A stretch of DNA of 64,000 bases from Actinobacteria bacterium OV320 (GTDB lineage: Bacteria > Actinomycetota > Actinomycetes > Streptomycetales > Streptomycetaceae), in the NCBI GenBank assembly GCA_001298545.1, contig LJCX01000023.1:186001-250000 (forward strand), given 5' to 3'. Within the stretch, counting starts at the first letter, position 1, and every line of letters begins with the position of its first letter. Under the pieces are notes generated by a model, which made no database searches, was not told where the DNA came from, and was given only the letters and a program-made list of their open reading frames with translations. Position numbers and translations under genes: made by a program. This document shows, in pieces, positions 53,507 to 60,993 of this stretch.

Positions 53507-55026
53507 CCAGCACCCTGCGGCCGGCGACCACGACCGGGGCGGTGAAGCGACCGGACCGTTGGCTCGCGCTCTCCGTCCTCGTGCTCGCCGTGCTGCTGGT
53601 GGCCGTCGACGCGACCGTCCTCGGTCTCGCGACCCCCTACATCAGCGAGGACCTCGAGCCCTCCGGCACCCAGCTCCTCTGGATCGGCGACGTCTACTCC
53701 TTCGTCATCGCCGGTCTGCTCGTCTCGATGGGCAGCCTCGGCGACCGCATCGGCCGCAAGCGGATCCTGCTCATGGGCGCCACCGCGTTCGGGCTGATAT
53801 CGGTCCTCAACGCCTACGCGACGACCCCGGAGACGATGATCGCGGCCCGGGCCCTGCTCGGCGTGGCCGGCGCGACCCTGATGCCCGCCACCCTCGCCCT
53901 GATCCGCAACCTCTTCCACGACCCGCGCGAGCGCAGCCTCGCGGTCGGCATCTGGGGCGCGACCGCCTCCGCGGGTACCGCGGTCGGCCCCATCGTGGGC
54001 GGCTTCCTCCTCGAACACTTCTGGTGGGGTTCGGTCTTCCTCATCAACCTGCCCGTGATGGTCGTCCTGGTCGTCGTCGGAATCAGGACGCTTCCGGAGT
54101 CCCGCACCCCGAACCCCGGCCCGTGGGACCTGCCCAGCGTGCTGCTGTCCCTGGTCGGCATGATCGGCATCGTCTACGCCGTCAAGGAGGCCGCCACGCA
54201 CGGCTTCACCGGGATCTCGCTCGGCACGGGTCTGGCGGGTGCGGCCGCGCTGTACGGCTTCGTCCGCCGCCAGCTGACCCTGCCGGCGCCCCTGCTGGAC
54301 ATGCGCCTGTTCCGCAACCGCGGCTTCAGCGGCGCGGTCCTGGCCGACCTGCTGACCATCCTGGGCCTGTCCGGCCTGGTGTTCTTCCTCTCCCAGTACC
54401 TCCAGCTCGTCCAGGGCAGGCGCCCGTTGGAGGCGGGTCTGGCCGAACTGCCCGCCGCCGTCGGCGCGGTGGTGGCCGGACTGATCGCGGGCCGGGCGGC
54501 CCGCCGCCTCTCGGTACGGGCTGTCGTCTCGGGCGGCCTCGCGGCGATCGGTCTCGCGCTGGCCGCTCTGACGACGATCGGCCAGTCCACGGCCTACCCC
54601 GTGCTGGGCGTGGCCCTGCTGCTGGTCGGGGTGGGAGCGGGCTTCTCCTTCACGGTGACCGCCGACGTCATCCTGGGCTCCGTGCCCAAGGACCAGGCGG
54701 GAGCGGCGTCCGCGGTGTCCGAGACGGCGTACGAACTCGGCGCGGCCCTCGGTATCGCGGTACTCGGCTCGATCGTGACGGGCGTGTACCGGGGCTTCGC
54801 GGCCCCGGCGGGCACACCGGAAGGGGCGCACGAATCACTGGGCGGCGCGGTGGAGGCGGCGGGGCACATGTCGCCGGCCGCGGCCGAGGAGATGCTGTCG
54901 TCGGCCCGAGAGGCGTTCGTCGACGGCCTGACCGTGGCGTCCGGAGCGGGCGCGGCCGTCCTACTGGCGACAGCGCTGGCGGCGTGGTTCCTGCTCAGAG
55001 GACAGCACCTGGAGAACACGCCCTAG
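53503..55026 (+). CDS. MFS drug efflux transporter (DHA2-like, 14 helices)
   Basis: A proton-coupled exporter, 507 residues. The first helix has LALSVLVLAVLLVAVDATVLG, motif A is GSLGDRIGRKRILLMG, motif C is in GIWGATASAGTAVGPIVGGFLL, and about 14 hydrophobic helices are visible in all, with a late extracellular loop between residues about 425 and 475. Families with this layout, such as QacA/SmvA-like pumps, export cationic drugs or antibiotics. It is translationally coupled to the preceding TetR gene. The start ATG has GAGGAA upstream. Which compound is pumped is unknown. Confidence 0.93.
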   Translation: MTSTLRPATTTGAVKRPDRWLALSVLVLAVLLVAVDATVLGLATPYISEDLEPSGTQLLWIGDVYSFVIAGLLVSMGSLGDRIGRKRILLMGATAFGLISVLNAYATTPETMIAARALLGVAGATLMPATLALIRNLFHDPRERSLAVGIWGATASAGTAVGPIVGGFLLEHFWWGSVFLINLPVMVVLVVVGIRTLPESRTPNPGPWDLPSVLLSLVGMIGIVYAVKEAATHGFTGISLGTGLAGAAALYGFVRRQLTLPAPLLDMRLFRNRGFSGAVLADLLTILGLSGLVFFLSQYLQLVQGRRPLEAGLAELPAAVGAVVAGLIAGRAARRLSVRAVVSGGLAAIGLALAALTTIGQSTAYPVLGVALLLVGVGAGFSFTVTADVILGSVPKDQAGAASAVSETAYELGAALGIAVLGSIVTGVYRGFAAPAGTPEGAHESLGGAVEAAGHMSPAAAEEMLSSAREAFVDGLTVASGAGAAVLLATALAAWFLLRGQHLENTP

Positions 55027-55036
55027 AACAAACCCG

Positions 55037-55245
55037 TTCAGGGGCACAGGGAACTGCGCAAAACCCCCAACGCACCCGCACCCGCCCCCGAGCGTCAGCC
55101 CGCGGAGAACCTCTCAGGGGCGCGGGGAACTGCGCAAAACCCCCAACGCACCCGCACCCGCCCCCGAGCGTCAGCCCGCGGAGAACCTCTCAGGGGCGCG
55201 GGGAACTGCGCAAAAACCTCAACGCACCCGCACCCGAGAACAGCC
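55037..55245. repeat. 76-bp tandem repeat array of the dispersed 3'-end element
   Basis: About 2.8 copies of a 76-bp unit between the MFS gene and plsC. TGCGCAAAAC starts at 55055 and 55131 and TGCGCAAAAAC at 55207, exactly 76 bp apart. Each unit contains AGGGGCGCGGGGAACTGCGC, the core also found at 22696 and 23883. The first copy is diverged (AGGGGCACAGGGAACTGCGC). It occupies the convergent gap and may act as terminator. Confidence 0.9.
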
Positions 55246-55258
55246 GACCGCCGGAGGC

Positions 55259-55930
55259 CTACGCGGCTTTCGCCTTGGTGGCGTACATGTCCACGTACTC
55301 CTGCCCCGACAGCCGCATGACCTCGGTCATCACCGAGTCCGTCACGGCCCGCAGTACGTACCGGTCCCGGTCCATCCCGTCGTACCGGGAGAACTCCATC
55401 GCCTCGCCGAACCGGACGGTGACCCGCCCCGGCCGGGGCATCCCCGCCCCGCCCGGCTGCAGCTTGTCCGTGCCGATCATCGCGAAGGGAACGACCGGCG
55501 CCCCGGTCATCAGCGTCAGGCGGGCGATACCGGTCCGCCCCCGGTACAGCCGGCCGTCGGGCGACCGGGTGCCCTCGGGGTAGATGCCGAAGACCTTCCC
55601 CTCCTCCAGCACCCGCCGCCCGGTCATCAGCGCCGCCACACCGCCGCGGCCGCCGTCGCGGTCCACCGGGATCATGCCGACCCCGGTGAAGAACCAGGCC
55701 ATGAGCCGGCCCTTGAGGCTCTTGCCGGTGACGTACTCGTCCTTGCCGATGAAGAAGACCTGCCGGTCGCACACGAGCGGAAGGATCATCGAGTCGATGA
55801 ACGTGAGGTGGTTGCCTGCCAGGATGACGGGGCCGTCGCCAGGGATGTGCTCCGCGCCCTCGACCCGGGGGCGGAACATCAGGCGCATGACCGGTCCGAG
55901 TACTGCCTTGATGAGCACGAAGCGGGACAA
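55259..55930 (-). CDS. 1-acyl-sn-glycerol-3-phosphate acyltransferase (PlsC family)
   Basis: A membrane-associated enzyme adding the second acyl chain to make phosphatidic acid, 223 residues. Motif I NHLTFID (the catalytic His and Asp, spaced by four) lies near residue 42, motif III YPEGTRSPDG near 117, and motif IV in APVVPFAMIGTDK. LIKAVLGPVMRLMF is the N-terminal helix for membrane contact. TTG 55930 is used because of GGAGGG upstream; a longer frame to 56011 has no ribosome-binding site. It is divergent from the phosphodiesterase gene, so lipid synthesis and lipid-headgroup scavenging genes share an upstream region. Confidence 0.88.
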   Translation of the reverse strand: MSRFVLIKAVLGPVMRLMFRPRVEGAEHIPGDGPVILAGNHLTFIDSMILPLVCDRQVFFIGKDEYVTGKSLKGRLMAWFFTGVGMIPVDRDGGRGGVAALMTGRRVLEEGKVFGIYPEGTRSPDGRLYRGRTGIARLTLMTGAPVVPFAMIGTDKLQPGGAGMPRPGRVTVRFGEAMEFSRYDGMDRDRYVLRAVTDSVMTEVMRLSGQEYVDMYATKAKAA

Positions 55931-56013
55931 CGAGCCCTCCGATGTCAAGGGAAAACGGTATGAGTCTGTGCAGGTGAGGACGATACTCGCGGCGCCGGGG
56001 GTGACGCACATCG

Positions 56014-56053
56014 GGTCACCCAGGTCTTACGCACTGTTGACGTACGTTTACCT
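56014..56053. promoter_or_regulatory. Candidate PHO boxes before the glpQ-like gene
   Basis: Direct-repeat-like units lie in 11-nt phase: GGTCACC (56014), TCTTACG (56025), GTTGACG (56036) and TTTACCT (56047; GTTTACC starts at 56046). Streptomyces PhoP binds 11-nt units close to GTTCACC; S. coelicolor glpQ1 is, from memory, PhoP-controlled. On the minus strand a perfect GTTCACC lies at 56102-56096. The 312-bp gap between the divergent plsC and glpQ genes holds no gene. Confidence 0.4.
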
Positions 56054-56242
56054 GTACGGCGGCATCCTCGCCTTCTTGTCATCTGCCCGGAACGCGGTGA
56101 ACTACCGCGCGGAACCGGCCGGACGGCCGTACGGCACATGCCATCCCCCGTCACCCGCGTGTTAGGACCGAGGTCTCCCGACGGTCATGTCCACGCCCTT
56201 ACGATCGGGCCGCACGGACGAGCCGACGGCAGGAGGCCCCTC

Positions 56243-57424
56243 ATGGGCACGCAGGGCAAGCAGGAGTCGAACCAGCAGGCGGGCGCGGGCGGAACCGGAC
56301 GGCGGGCGCTCCTCGGCGCCGCCGTGCTCGGTGCCACCGGAACGGTCCTCGGCCTGTCGGGCACGGCGAGAGCCGCCGACTCGTCCCGCTCCGGCAAGGG
56401 CCTGAAGAGCCTGCCCGTGCCGACGATCATCGGTCACCGCGGGGCCAGCGGCTACCGGCCGGAGCACACCTTCGGTTCGTACCAGCTCGCCCTCGACCTG
56501 GGCGCCGACATCGTCGAGGCGGGCGACCTCGTCCCCACCAAGGACGGCCACCTGGTGTGCCGTCACGAGCCGGAGATCGGCGGGACCACGGACGTCGCCG
56601 ACCATCCGGAGTTCGCCGGCCGCAGGACCACGAAGGTCCTCGACGGCGTCTCCACGACCGGCTGGTTCACCGAGGACTTCACCCTCGCCGAGCTGAAGAC
56701 CCTGCGCGCCGTCGAGCGCATCCCGGCGAACCGCCCGCACAACACGCTCTACGACGGCCGCTGGGAGATTCCCACCTTCGAGGAAGTCCTGAAGTGGCAG
56801 GACGAGCAGACCCGCAAGCGCGGCAGGCAGGTCTGGATCTACCCCGAGACCAAGCACCCCACCTACTTCCGCAAGCTGGGCCTGGGTCTGGAGGAGCGGG
56901 TCGCGAAGCTGCTGCACAAGTACGGCAAGGACCGCAAGAACTCGCCGGTCATCGTGCAGTCCTTCGAGCCGAGCAGTATCCAGCGTCTGAACAAGCTGGT
57001 CGACAACCCCCTCGTGGTGCTGCTGTCCGGCGCGAGCTCGCGCCCCTGGGACTTCGTCGAGGCGGGCGACCCGCGCACGGTCGCCGACCTGGTCACCCGG
57101 GCGGGCCTCCGGGAGATCGCGGGCTACGCCCAGGGCATCGGACCGACCCTCGACCTGGTGATCCCGAAGGACGCGGCCGGCAACCTCACCACCCCGACCA
57201 CGCTGGTGAAGGACGCCCACGCGGTCGGCCTGGTGCTGCACCCGTACACCATGCGCAACGAGAACCCCTTCCTGCCCACCAGCTTCCGCAAGGGCACGGA
57301 CGCGGACGCCTACGGTGACTCCTTCGGCGCGTTCCGCACCTACTTCGCGACCGGCATCGACGGTGTCTTCACGGACAACCCGGACACCGGAGTGCTGGCC
57401 CGCGCGGACTTCGTCAACGGCTGA
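56243..57424 (+). CDS. glpQ1: Secreted glycerophosphodiester phosphodiesterase
   Basis: An exported 393-residue enzyme releasing glycerol-3-phosphate from deacylated phospholipids or teichoic acids. It has an RR-containing signal (TGRRALLGAAVLGATGTVLG) with cleavage near AAD, then IIGHRGASGYRPEHTFGSYQ, with the catalytic His, Arg and Glu; the partner VCRHEPEIGGTTDVADHP; the metal Glu/Lys in VWIYPETKHPTYF; and a late GIDGVFTDNPDTG. The insert of about 40 residues after the first motif is typical of GlpQ. ATG 56243 has AGGAGG. The symbol follows S. coelicolor GlpQ1 (SCO1565) by position and family, from memory. Phosphate-controlled expression is likely. Confidence 0.88.
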   Translation: MGTQGKQESNQQAGAGGTGRRALLGAAVLGATGTVLGLSGTARAADSSRSGKGLKSLPVPTIIGHRGASGYRPEHTFGSYQLALDLGADIVEAGDLVPTKDGHLVCRHEPEIGGTTDVADHPEFAGRRTTKVLDGVSTTGWFTEDFTLAELKTLRAVERIPANRPHNTLYDGRWEIPTFEEVLKWQDEQTRKRGRQVWIYPETKHPTYFRKLGLGLEERVAKLLHKYGKDRKNSPVIVQSFEPSSIQRLNKLVDNPLVVLLSGASSRPWDFVEAGDPRTVADLVTRAGLREIAGYAQGIGPTLDLVIPKDAAGNLTTPTTLVKDAHAVGLVLHPYTMRNENPFLPTSFRKGTDADAYGDSFGAFRTYFATGIDGVFTDNPDTGVLARADFVNG

Positions 57425-57444
57425 GTCCCCGTTGGAGTGACAGT

Positions 57445-57478
57445 CGGCCGCCCGGGCAACCAGCCGCCCGGGCGGCCG
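57445..57478 (+). terminator. Terminator-like hairpin after glpQ1
   Basis: A perfect 13-bp stem, CGGCCGCCCGGGC (57445-57457) with GCCCGGGCGGCCG (57466-57478), and an 8-nt loop, 20 bp past the stop. There is no U-run. Confidence 0.75.
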
Positions 57479-57491
57479 CATCGTGTGGCAT

Positions 57492-57998
57492 ATGACGCAC
57501 GACCTGCTCACCACCCTGCGCCCGCTGCTCACCGCGGAGGCCTCCGCCGAGGCCCATGCCACCGGGACCGAACCCGGCGATCTGGAACAGGCGGTCTGGC
57601 TCCGCCTGCTGGAGCACCTCGCCACCGACGGCCCGCCCCACGATCCTCACGGCTGGCTGCGCAGGGCCGTCCGCGCCGAGGTCCGCCGCACCCGCCGTAC
57701 GACCCGCCGCGAGCAGCCGTACGACAGCGACCCCGCCGACGACCTCGACCGCGGCCCCGAGCAGCTCGCCCTCGCCGCCGCCCGGCACCGCGCCCTGCGC
57801 GAGGCGGTGCACCGGCTGCCCGGCCGCTGCTCCCGCCTCCTGCAGGCACTTCTGTCGCCCCGGGACCTCACCTACCGCGAGATCGCGGGGGAGTTGGGTA
57901 TCTCACAGGGCAGTCTCGGACCGGAACGTTCCAGATGTCTGGGATGTCTGCGGCGTTTGCTGGCGCCGGAGGTTGCGGCCCGCGAACTGCGGGGATAG
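57492..57998 (+). CDS. Small sigma-70-like (ECF-type) protein
   Basis: A 168-residue protein that looks like an ECF sigma factor with a shortened region 2. DLEQAVWLRLLEHLATDGPPHDPHGWLRR is reminiscent of region 2, and region 4 is clear: LREAVHRLPGRCSRLLQALL then LTYREIAGELGISQGSLGPERSRCLGCLRRLL. The linker between is Arg-rich and acidic (RRTTRREQPYDSDPADDLDR). It may be a functional alternative sigma factor or a regulator derived from one. ATG 57492 (MTHDLLTTL) follows a weak ribosome-binding site; GTG 57483 is in frame. No anti-sigma gene adjoins it. It is transcribed away from glpQ1 with the hairpin between them. Confidence 0.72.
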   Translation: MTHDLLTTLRPLLTAEASAEAHATGTEPGDLEQAVWLRLLEHLATDGPPHDPHGWLRRAVRAEVRRTRRTTRREQPYDSDPADDLDRGPEQLALAAARHRALREAVHRLPGRCSRLLQALLSPRDLTYREIAGELGISQGSLGPERSRCLGCLRRLLAPEVAARELRG

Positions 57999-58043
57999 GA
58001 GTGAAGGACCACAGGCGATCAGGTGAGCGGGAGGCGTGCGCAC

Positions 58044-58541
58044 ATGGGCATGAGCGTGACCATCTCGGAGGCGACCGAGCAGGATGCCGAGCAGATCTTC
58101 AGATTGCAGTACCTGTGCTTCCAGAGTGAAGCCGCGCTGTATGCCAACTACCGCATCGCCCCGCTGGTCCAGAGCCTCGACTCGGTCCGGCAGGAACTCG
58201 CCGCCGACTGCGTCTTCGTGGCCCGCCTGGGCGACGAGGTGGTCGGCTCGGTACGAGGCGGTCTCACCGAGGACGGCGCCGCCGCCATCGGCAAGCTCTG
58301 CGTCCACCCGCGCCTCCAGGGCCACGGCATCGGCGCGCGGCTGCTCCGCGCGGCCGAGGGGGCGCTGGCCGAGGAGCGCGGCGCCAAGAAGTTCCGCCTC
58401 TTCACCGGCCACCGCAGCGAGGGCAACCTCCGCCTCTACCGCCGGGTCGGCTACGAGACGGTCGGCACCTCGCAGGGCACGGACGGCGTCATGATGATCG
58501 TCCTGGAGAAGCAGGCCGGGGAGTACGCGGCTACGGCGTAG
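58044..58541 (+). CDS. GNAT family N-acetyltransferase
   Basis: A 165-residue acetyl-CoA-dependent acyltransferase. The cofactor loop CVHPRLQGHGIGARLLRAAEG is at about residue 92, preceded by FVARLGDEVVGSVRGGL and followed by FRLFTGHRSEGNLRLYRRVGYE, the classic GNAT ending. ATG 58044 has GGGAGG nine bases upstream. The substrate is unknown. It overlaps the convergent next gene by 11 bp at the 3' end. Confidence 0.88.
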   Translation: MGMSVTISEATEQDAEQIFRLQYLCFQSEAALYANYRIAPLVQSLDSVRQELAADCVFVARLGDEVVGSVRGGLTEDGAAAIGKLCVHPRLQGHGIGARLLRAAEGALAEERGAKKFRLFTGHRSEGNLRLYRRVGYETVGTSQGTDGVMMIVLEKQAGEYAATA

Positions 58542-58956
58542 GCCGCGCAGCGGTACGGGACTTCCGCAGCCAGTACAGGGCGGACAGCGGCAGCAGCACG
58601 GGGATGAACACGTACCCCATCCCGTACTTCGACCACACGGTCGAGTCCGGGAAGGCCGACGGCTCGACCAGGGTCCAGGTGCCGACGATCAGCACCCCCG
58701 CCAGCTCGGCGGCGCAGCACACCTGCGCCGCCCTGCGGGCGGTCTCGCCGCCCCGCACCAGCGAGTACGTGATGAATCCGTACACCACGCCCGCCACGGC
58801 CGAGAGTGCGTAGGCCAGCGGTGCCCGGTCGAACTCGGTCGCGATCTGGTACGCCGACCGCGACACCGCCCCGACCACCATCACGCCGTAGAACCACACC
58901 AGCAGGACCCCGGGCCCGCTGATGAGCCGCTCCGGCTTGTCGTCCACCGCCGCCAT
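58531..58956 (-). CDS. Small four-helix membrane protein
   Basis: A 141-residue protein of unknown family with about four hydrophobic helices: GVLLVWFYGVMVVGAVS, YALSAVAGVVYGFITYSLV, AELAGVLIVGTWTLV and GYVFIPVLLPLSALYWL. The C-terminus is basic. Its ATG lies one base after the stop of the next membrane-protein gene (58958-59317), so the two are a translationally coupled pair, likely one membrane complex. It is convergent with a GNAT gene. Confidence 0.75.
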   Translation of the reverse strand: MAAVDDKPERLISGPGVLLVWFYGVMVVGAVSRSAYQIATEFDRAPLAYALSAVAGVVYGFITYSLVRGGETARRAAQVCCAAELAGVLIVGTWTLVEPSAFPDSTVWSKYGMGYVFIPVLLPLSALYWLRKSRTAARPTP

Positions 58957-58957
58957 C

Positions 58958-59317
58958 TCAGCCTCCCCAGATGTCGTAGAGCCGCACTTCGAGCACGGCG
59001 AGCACCACCGCGCCCGCGGCGGCGGTCACCGAACCCCAGCGGGTGCGCTCGGACAGTGACATGAGCCCCGCCGCCGGAACGCACGCGAGCGCCCCCAGCA
59101 GATACGCCACGAAGATCGTCGTACCCTGCTGCGGCTTCTCGCCCCGCGCCAGCTGGACGATCCCGACCACCAGCTGGATCACGGCCAGCACGGAGACCAC
59201 GGCCATCCCGATGAAATGCCAGTCCTTCGTCGGCTGGTCGCGGTAGGCGGCCCAGCCGCACCAGGCGGCGAGCAGCAACGCGGCGACGCCGGTCGCCAGC
59301 GTCAGGGCATCAAGCAT
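58958..59317 (-). CDS. Small membrane protein paired with 58531-58956
   Basis: A 119-residue protein with about four hydrophobic stretches: LATGVAALLLAAWCGWAAY, IGMAVVSVLAVIQLVVGIVQL, FVAYLLGALACVPAAGLMSL and VTAAAGAVVLAVLEVRLYDIW. No known family is recognised. It is the first gene of the two-gene unit, and its stop is two bases from the next ATG. It is divergent from the metNIQ leader; about 0.3 kb of gene-free DNA lies between it and the Cys/Met leader ORF. Confidence 0.75.
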   Translation of the reverse strand: MLDALTLATGVAALLLAAWCGWAAYRDQPTKDWHFIGMAVVSVLAVIQLVVGIVQLARGEKPQQGTTIFVAYLLGALACVPAAGLMSLSERTRWGSVTAAAGAVVLAVLEVRLYDIWGG

Positions 59318-59628
59318 GCTGTGACCTTATTACGGCGTGTCCGGCGTCCCGGACTCGGCCCCGTGCCCCGGCGCCGAGTCCGGACGGACGTGCCCGAAGG
59401 CCACCCGCCCGCCGTCCGGGGACCGTGGCGTTGGCCACAGCGCACCAGGGTCGCGAGCTCGACGCGACCACCTGACGAAGGGCCGGTCCGCCTTGTCGGC
59501 GCTGGTCACGCGCGGCAGAGGGGAGACCTCTGGGCGTGGCCGGGGCGCACCCGTACACCGTCCACGGCTGTCCGGCATGCGGACGGCGGGGTCTCGGTCA
59601 GCACCGTCCGTCTGCTTTACTGATGCTC

Positions 59629-59715
59629 ATGACCACTACGAGCAGCCGCACCCTTGCGACCGAGGCGACCATGACGCCCGGTGCTCGTTGTATGTGTCGA
59701 ATGTGCGCCTTCTAG
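59629..59715 (+). CDS. Cys/Met-rich leader ORF upstream of metNIQ (candidate attenuator peptide)
   Basis: A 28-codon ORF 216 nt before metN: ATG 59629 (or ATG 59623) to TAG 59715, ending ...GARCMCRMCAF. The relevant codons run TGT-ATG-TGT-CGA-ATG-TGC, with two TGT and a CGA, which are rare codons in a genome that prefers TGC and CGC. A TTACTG box at 59616-59621 would start transcription about 59627-59629, so the ORF is probably leaderless. Leaderless Cys-rich ORFs are known cysteine-responsive attenuators in mycobacteria; here Cys and Met codons before a methionine importer would fit the same logic. A start at ATG 59671 would give a 14-residue peptide. Function is inferred. Confidence 0.6.
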   Translation: MTTTSSRTLATEATMTPGARCMCRMCAF

Positions 59716-59931
59716 AGGGCCCCCGCACCACCCCCGAGCTCGCGCCCCGAAGCGAGACGCCGTGGCATGTCCGTGCGTCGCAAGTCCGCCGTACATGACG
59801 TAGCCGCGCCCCGCGCACATGTTTCTCCCCGGTTCCCCGCCACAGCGAGAGCCGTGTCGCGTCCCTGACAGCCTGCACCCGTGCGCCCGGGCACACCCAC
59901 GCCCGCGCACTCGACAGTGACGGAATTCCAC
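59716..59931 (+). promoter_or_regulatory. Leader between the Cys/Met ORF and metN
   Basis: A 216-nt untranslated stretch with a hairpin CTCGC-8 nt-GCGAG at 59739-59756 and further GC-rich inverted segments near 59,765-59,810, but no U-run. Ribosome stalling on the leader ORF could expose or hide a Rho site or alter folding here. I saw no SAM riboswitch consensus. Confidence 0.4.
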
Positions 59932-60993
59932 GTGATCACCACCACGGGCCTCACGAAGGTCTACCGCTCGCGCGGCCGTGAGGTCACCGCCCTCGACGGC
60001 GTCGATCTCCACGTCCGCGAAGGCGAGGTGTACGGCGTCATCGGCCAGTCCGGCGCCGGCAAGTCCTCGCTCATCCGCTGCATCAACCTCCTGGAGCGTC
60101 CCACCGCCGGCACGGTCACCGTCGCCGGACAGGACCTCACCGCGCTCGCCGGGCGCGGACCCCGGGCCGGCAAGGAGCTGCGGCAGGCGCGCAGCCGGAT
60201 CGGCATGGTCTTCCAGCACTTCAACCTGCTGTCCTCACGGACCGTGCAGGACAACGTCGAACTGCCCCTGGAGATCCTCGGCATCTCGGGACAGGAACGT
60301 TCCCGCAAGGCGCTGGAGCTGCTCGACCTGGTCGGTCTCGCCGACAAGGCGAAGTCCTTCCCGGCCCAGCTCTCCGGTGGTCAGAAGCAGCGCGTCGGCA
60401 TCGCCCGCGCCCTCGCCGGCGACCCCAAGGTGCTGCTCTCCGACGAGGCCACCAGTGCCCTCGACCCGGAGACCACCCGCTCCATCCTCCAGCTGCTGCG
60501 CGACCTGAACCGGCAGCTGGGCCTGACCGTCCTGCTCATCACGCACGAGATGGACGTGGTGAAGTCGATCTGCGACTCCGCCGCGCTGATGGAGAACGGC
60601 CGCGTCGTCGAGTCCGGCACGGTCGGCGAGCTGCTCGCGACCCCCGGCTCCGAGCTGGCCGGCGCGCTCTTCCCGGTCGGCGGCGACGCCACCGGCGAGG
60701 ACCGCACGGTCGTCGACGTCACCTTCCACGGCGAGGCCGCCACCCGGCCCGTCATCTCCCAGCTGTCGCGCACCTACAACATCGACATCTCGATCCTCGG
60801 CGCCGCCATCGACACCGTCGGCGGGCTCCAGGTCGGCCGCATGCGCATCGAACTGCCCGGCCGCTACGAGGACAACGTGGTGCCGATCGGCTTCCTGCGC
60901 GAACAGGGCCTCCAGATCGACATCGTCGACCACGCGGCCGACACCGCCGACGCGGCCCAGGAGTCCGTGCTGCTGAAGGAAGGTGCCAAGTGA
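59932..60993 (+). CDS. metN: Methionine ABC importer ATPase
   Basis: A cytoplasmic ATP-binding subunit of the MetNIQ importer, 353 residues. Walker A GQSGAGKSS lies near residue 39, the Q loop MVFQHFNLL near 90, the signature LSGGQKQR near 145 and Walker B VLLSDEATSALDPE near 165, with the switch His in LLITHEMDVV. The C-terminal NIL/ACT-like domain (about residues 265-345), VDVTFHGEAATRPVISQL, gives methionine feedback inhibition of transport. GTG 59932 (MITTTGLTKVY) has GGAA seven bases upstream; the frame stays open back to 59881. It is coupled to metI by a GTGA overlap. Confidence 0.95.
   Translation: MITTTGLTKVYRSRGREVTALDGVDLHVREGEVYGVIGQSGAGKSSLIRCINLLERPTAGTVTVAGQDLTALAGRGPRAGKELRQARSRIGMVFQHFNLLSSRTVQDNVELPLEILGISGQERSRKALELLDLVGLADKAKSFPAQLSGGQKQRVGIARALAGDPKVLLSDEATSALDPETTRSILQLLRDLNRQLGLTVLLITHEMDVVKSICDSAALMENGRVVESGTVGELLATPGSELAGALFPVGGDATGEDRTVVDVTFHGEAATRPVISQLSRTYNIDISILGAAIDTVGGLQVGRMRIELPGRYEDNVVPIGFLREQGLQIDIVDHAADTADAAQESVLLKEGAK

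Noticed and set aside
59318..59931. SAM-I, SAM-II or SAM-IV riboswitch before metNIQ
   Set aside because: None of the core consensus segments I know was found; the Cys/Met leader ORF is the better candidate.
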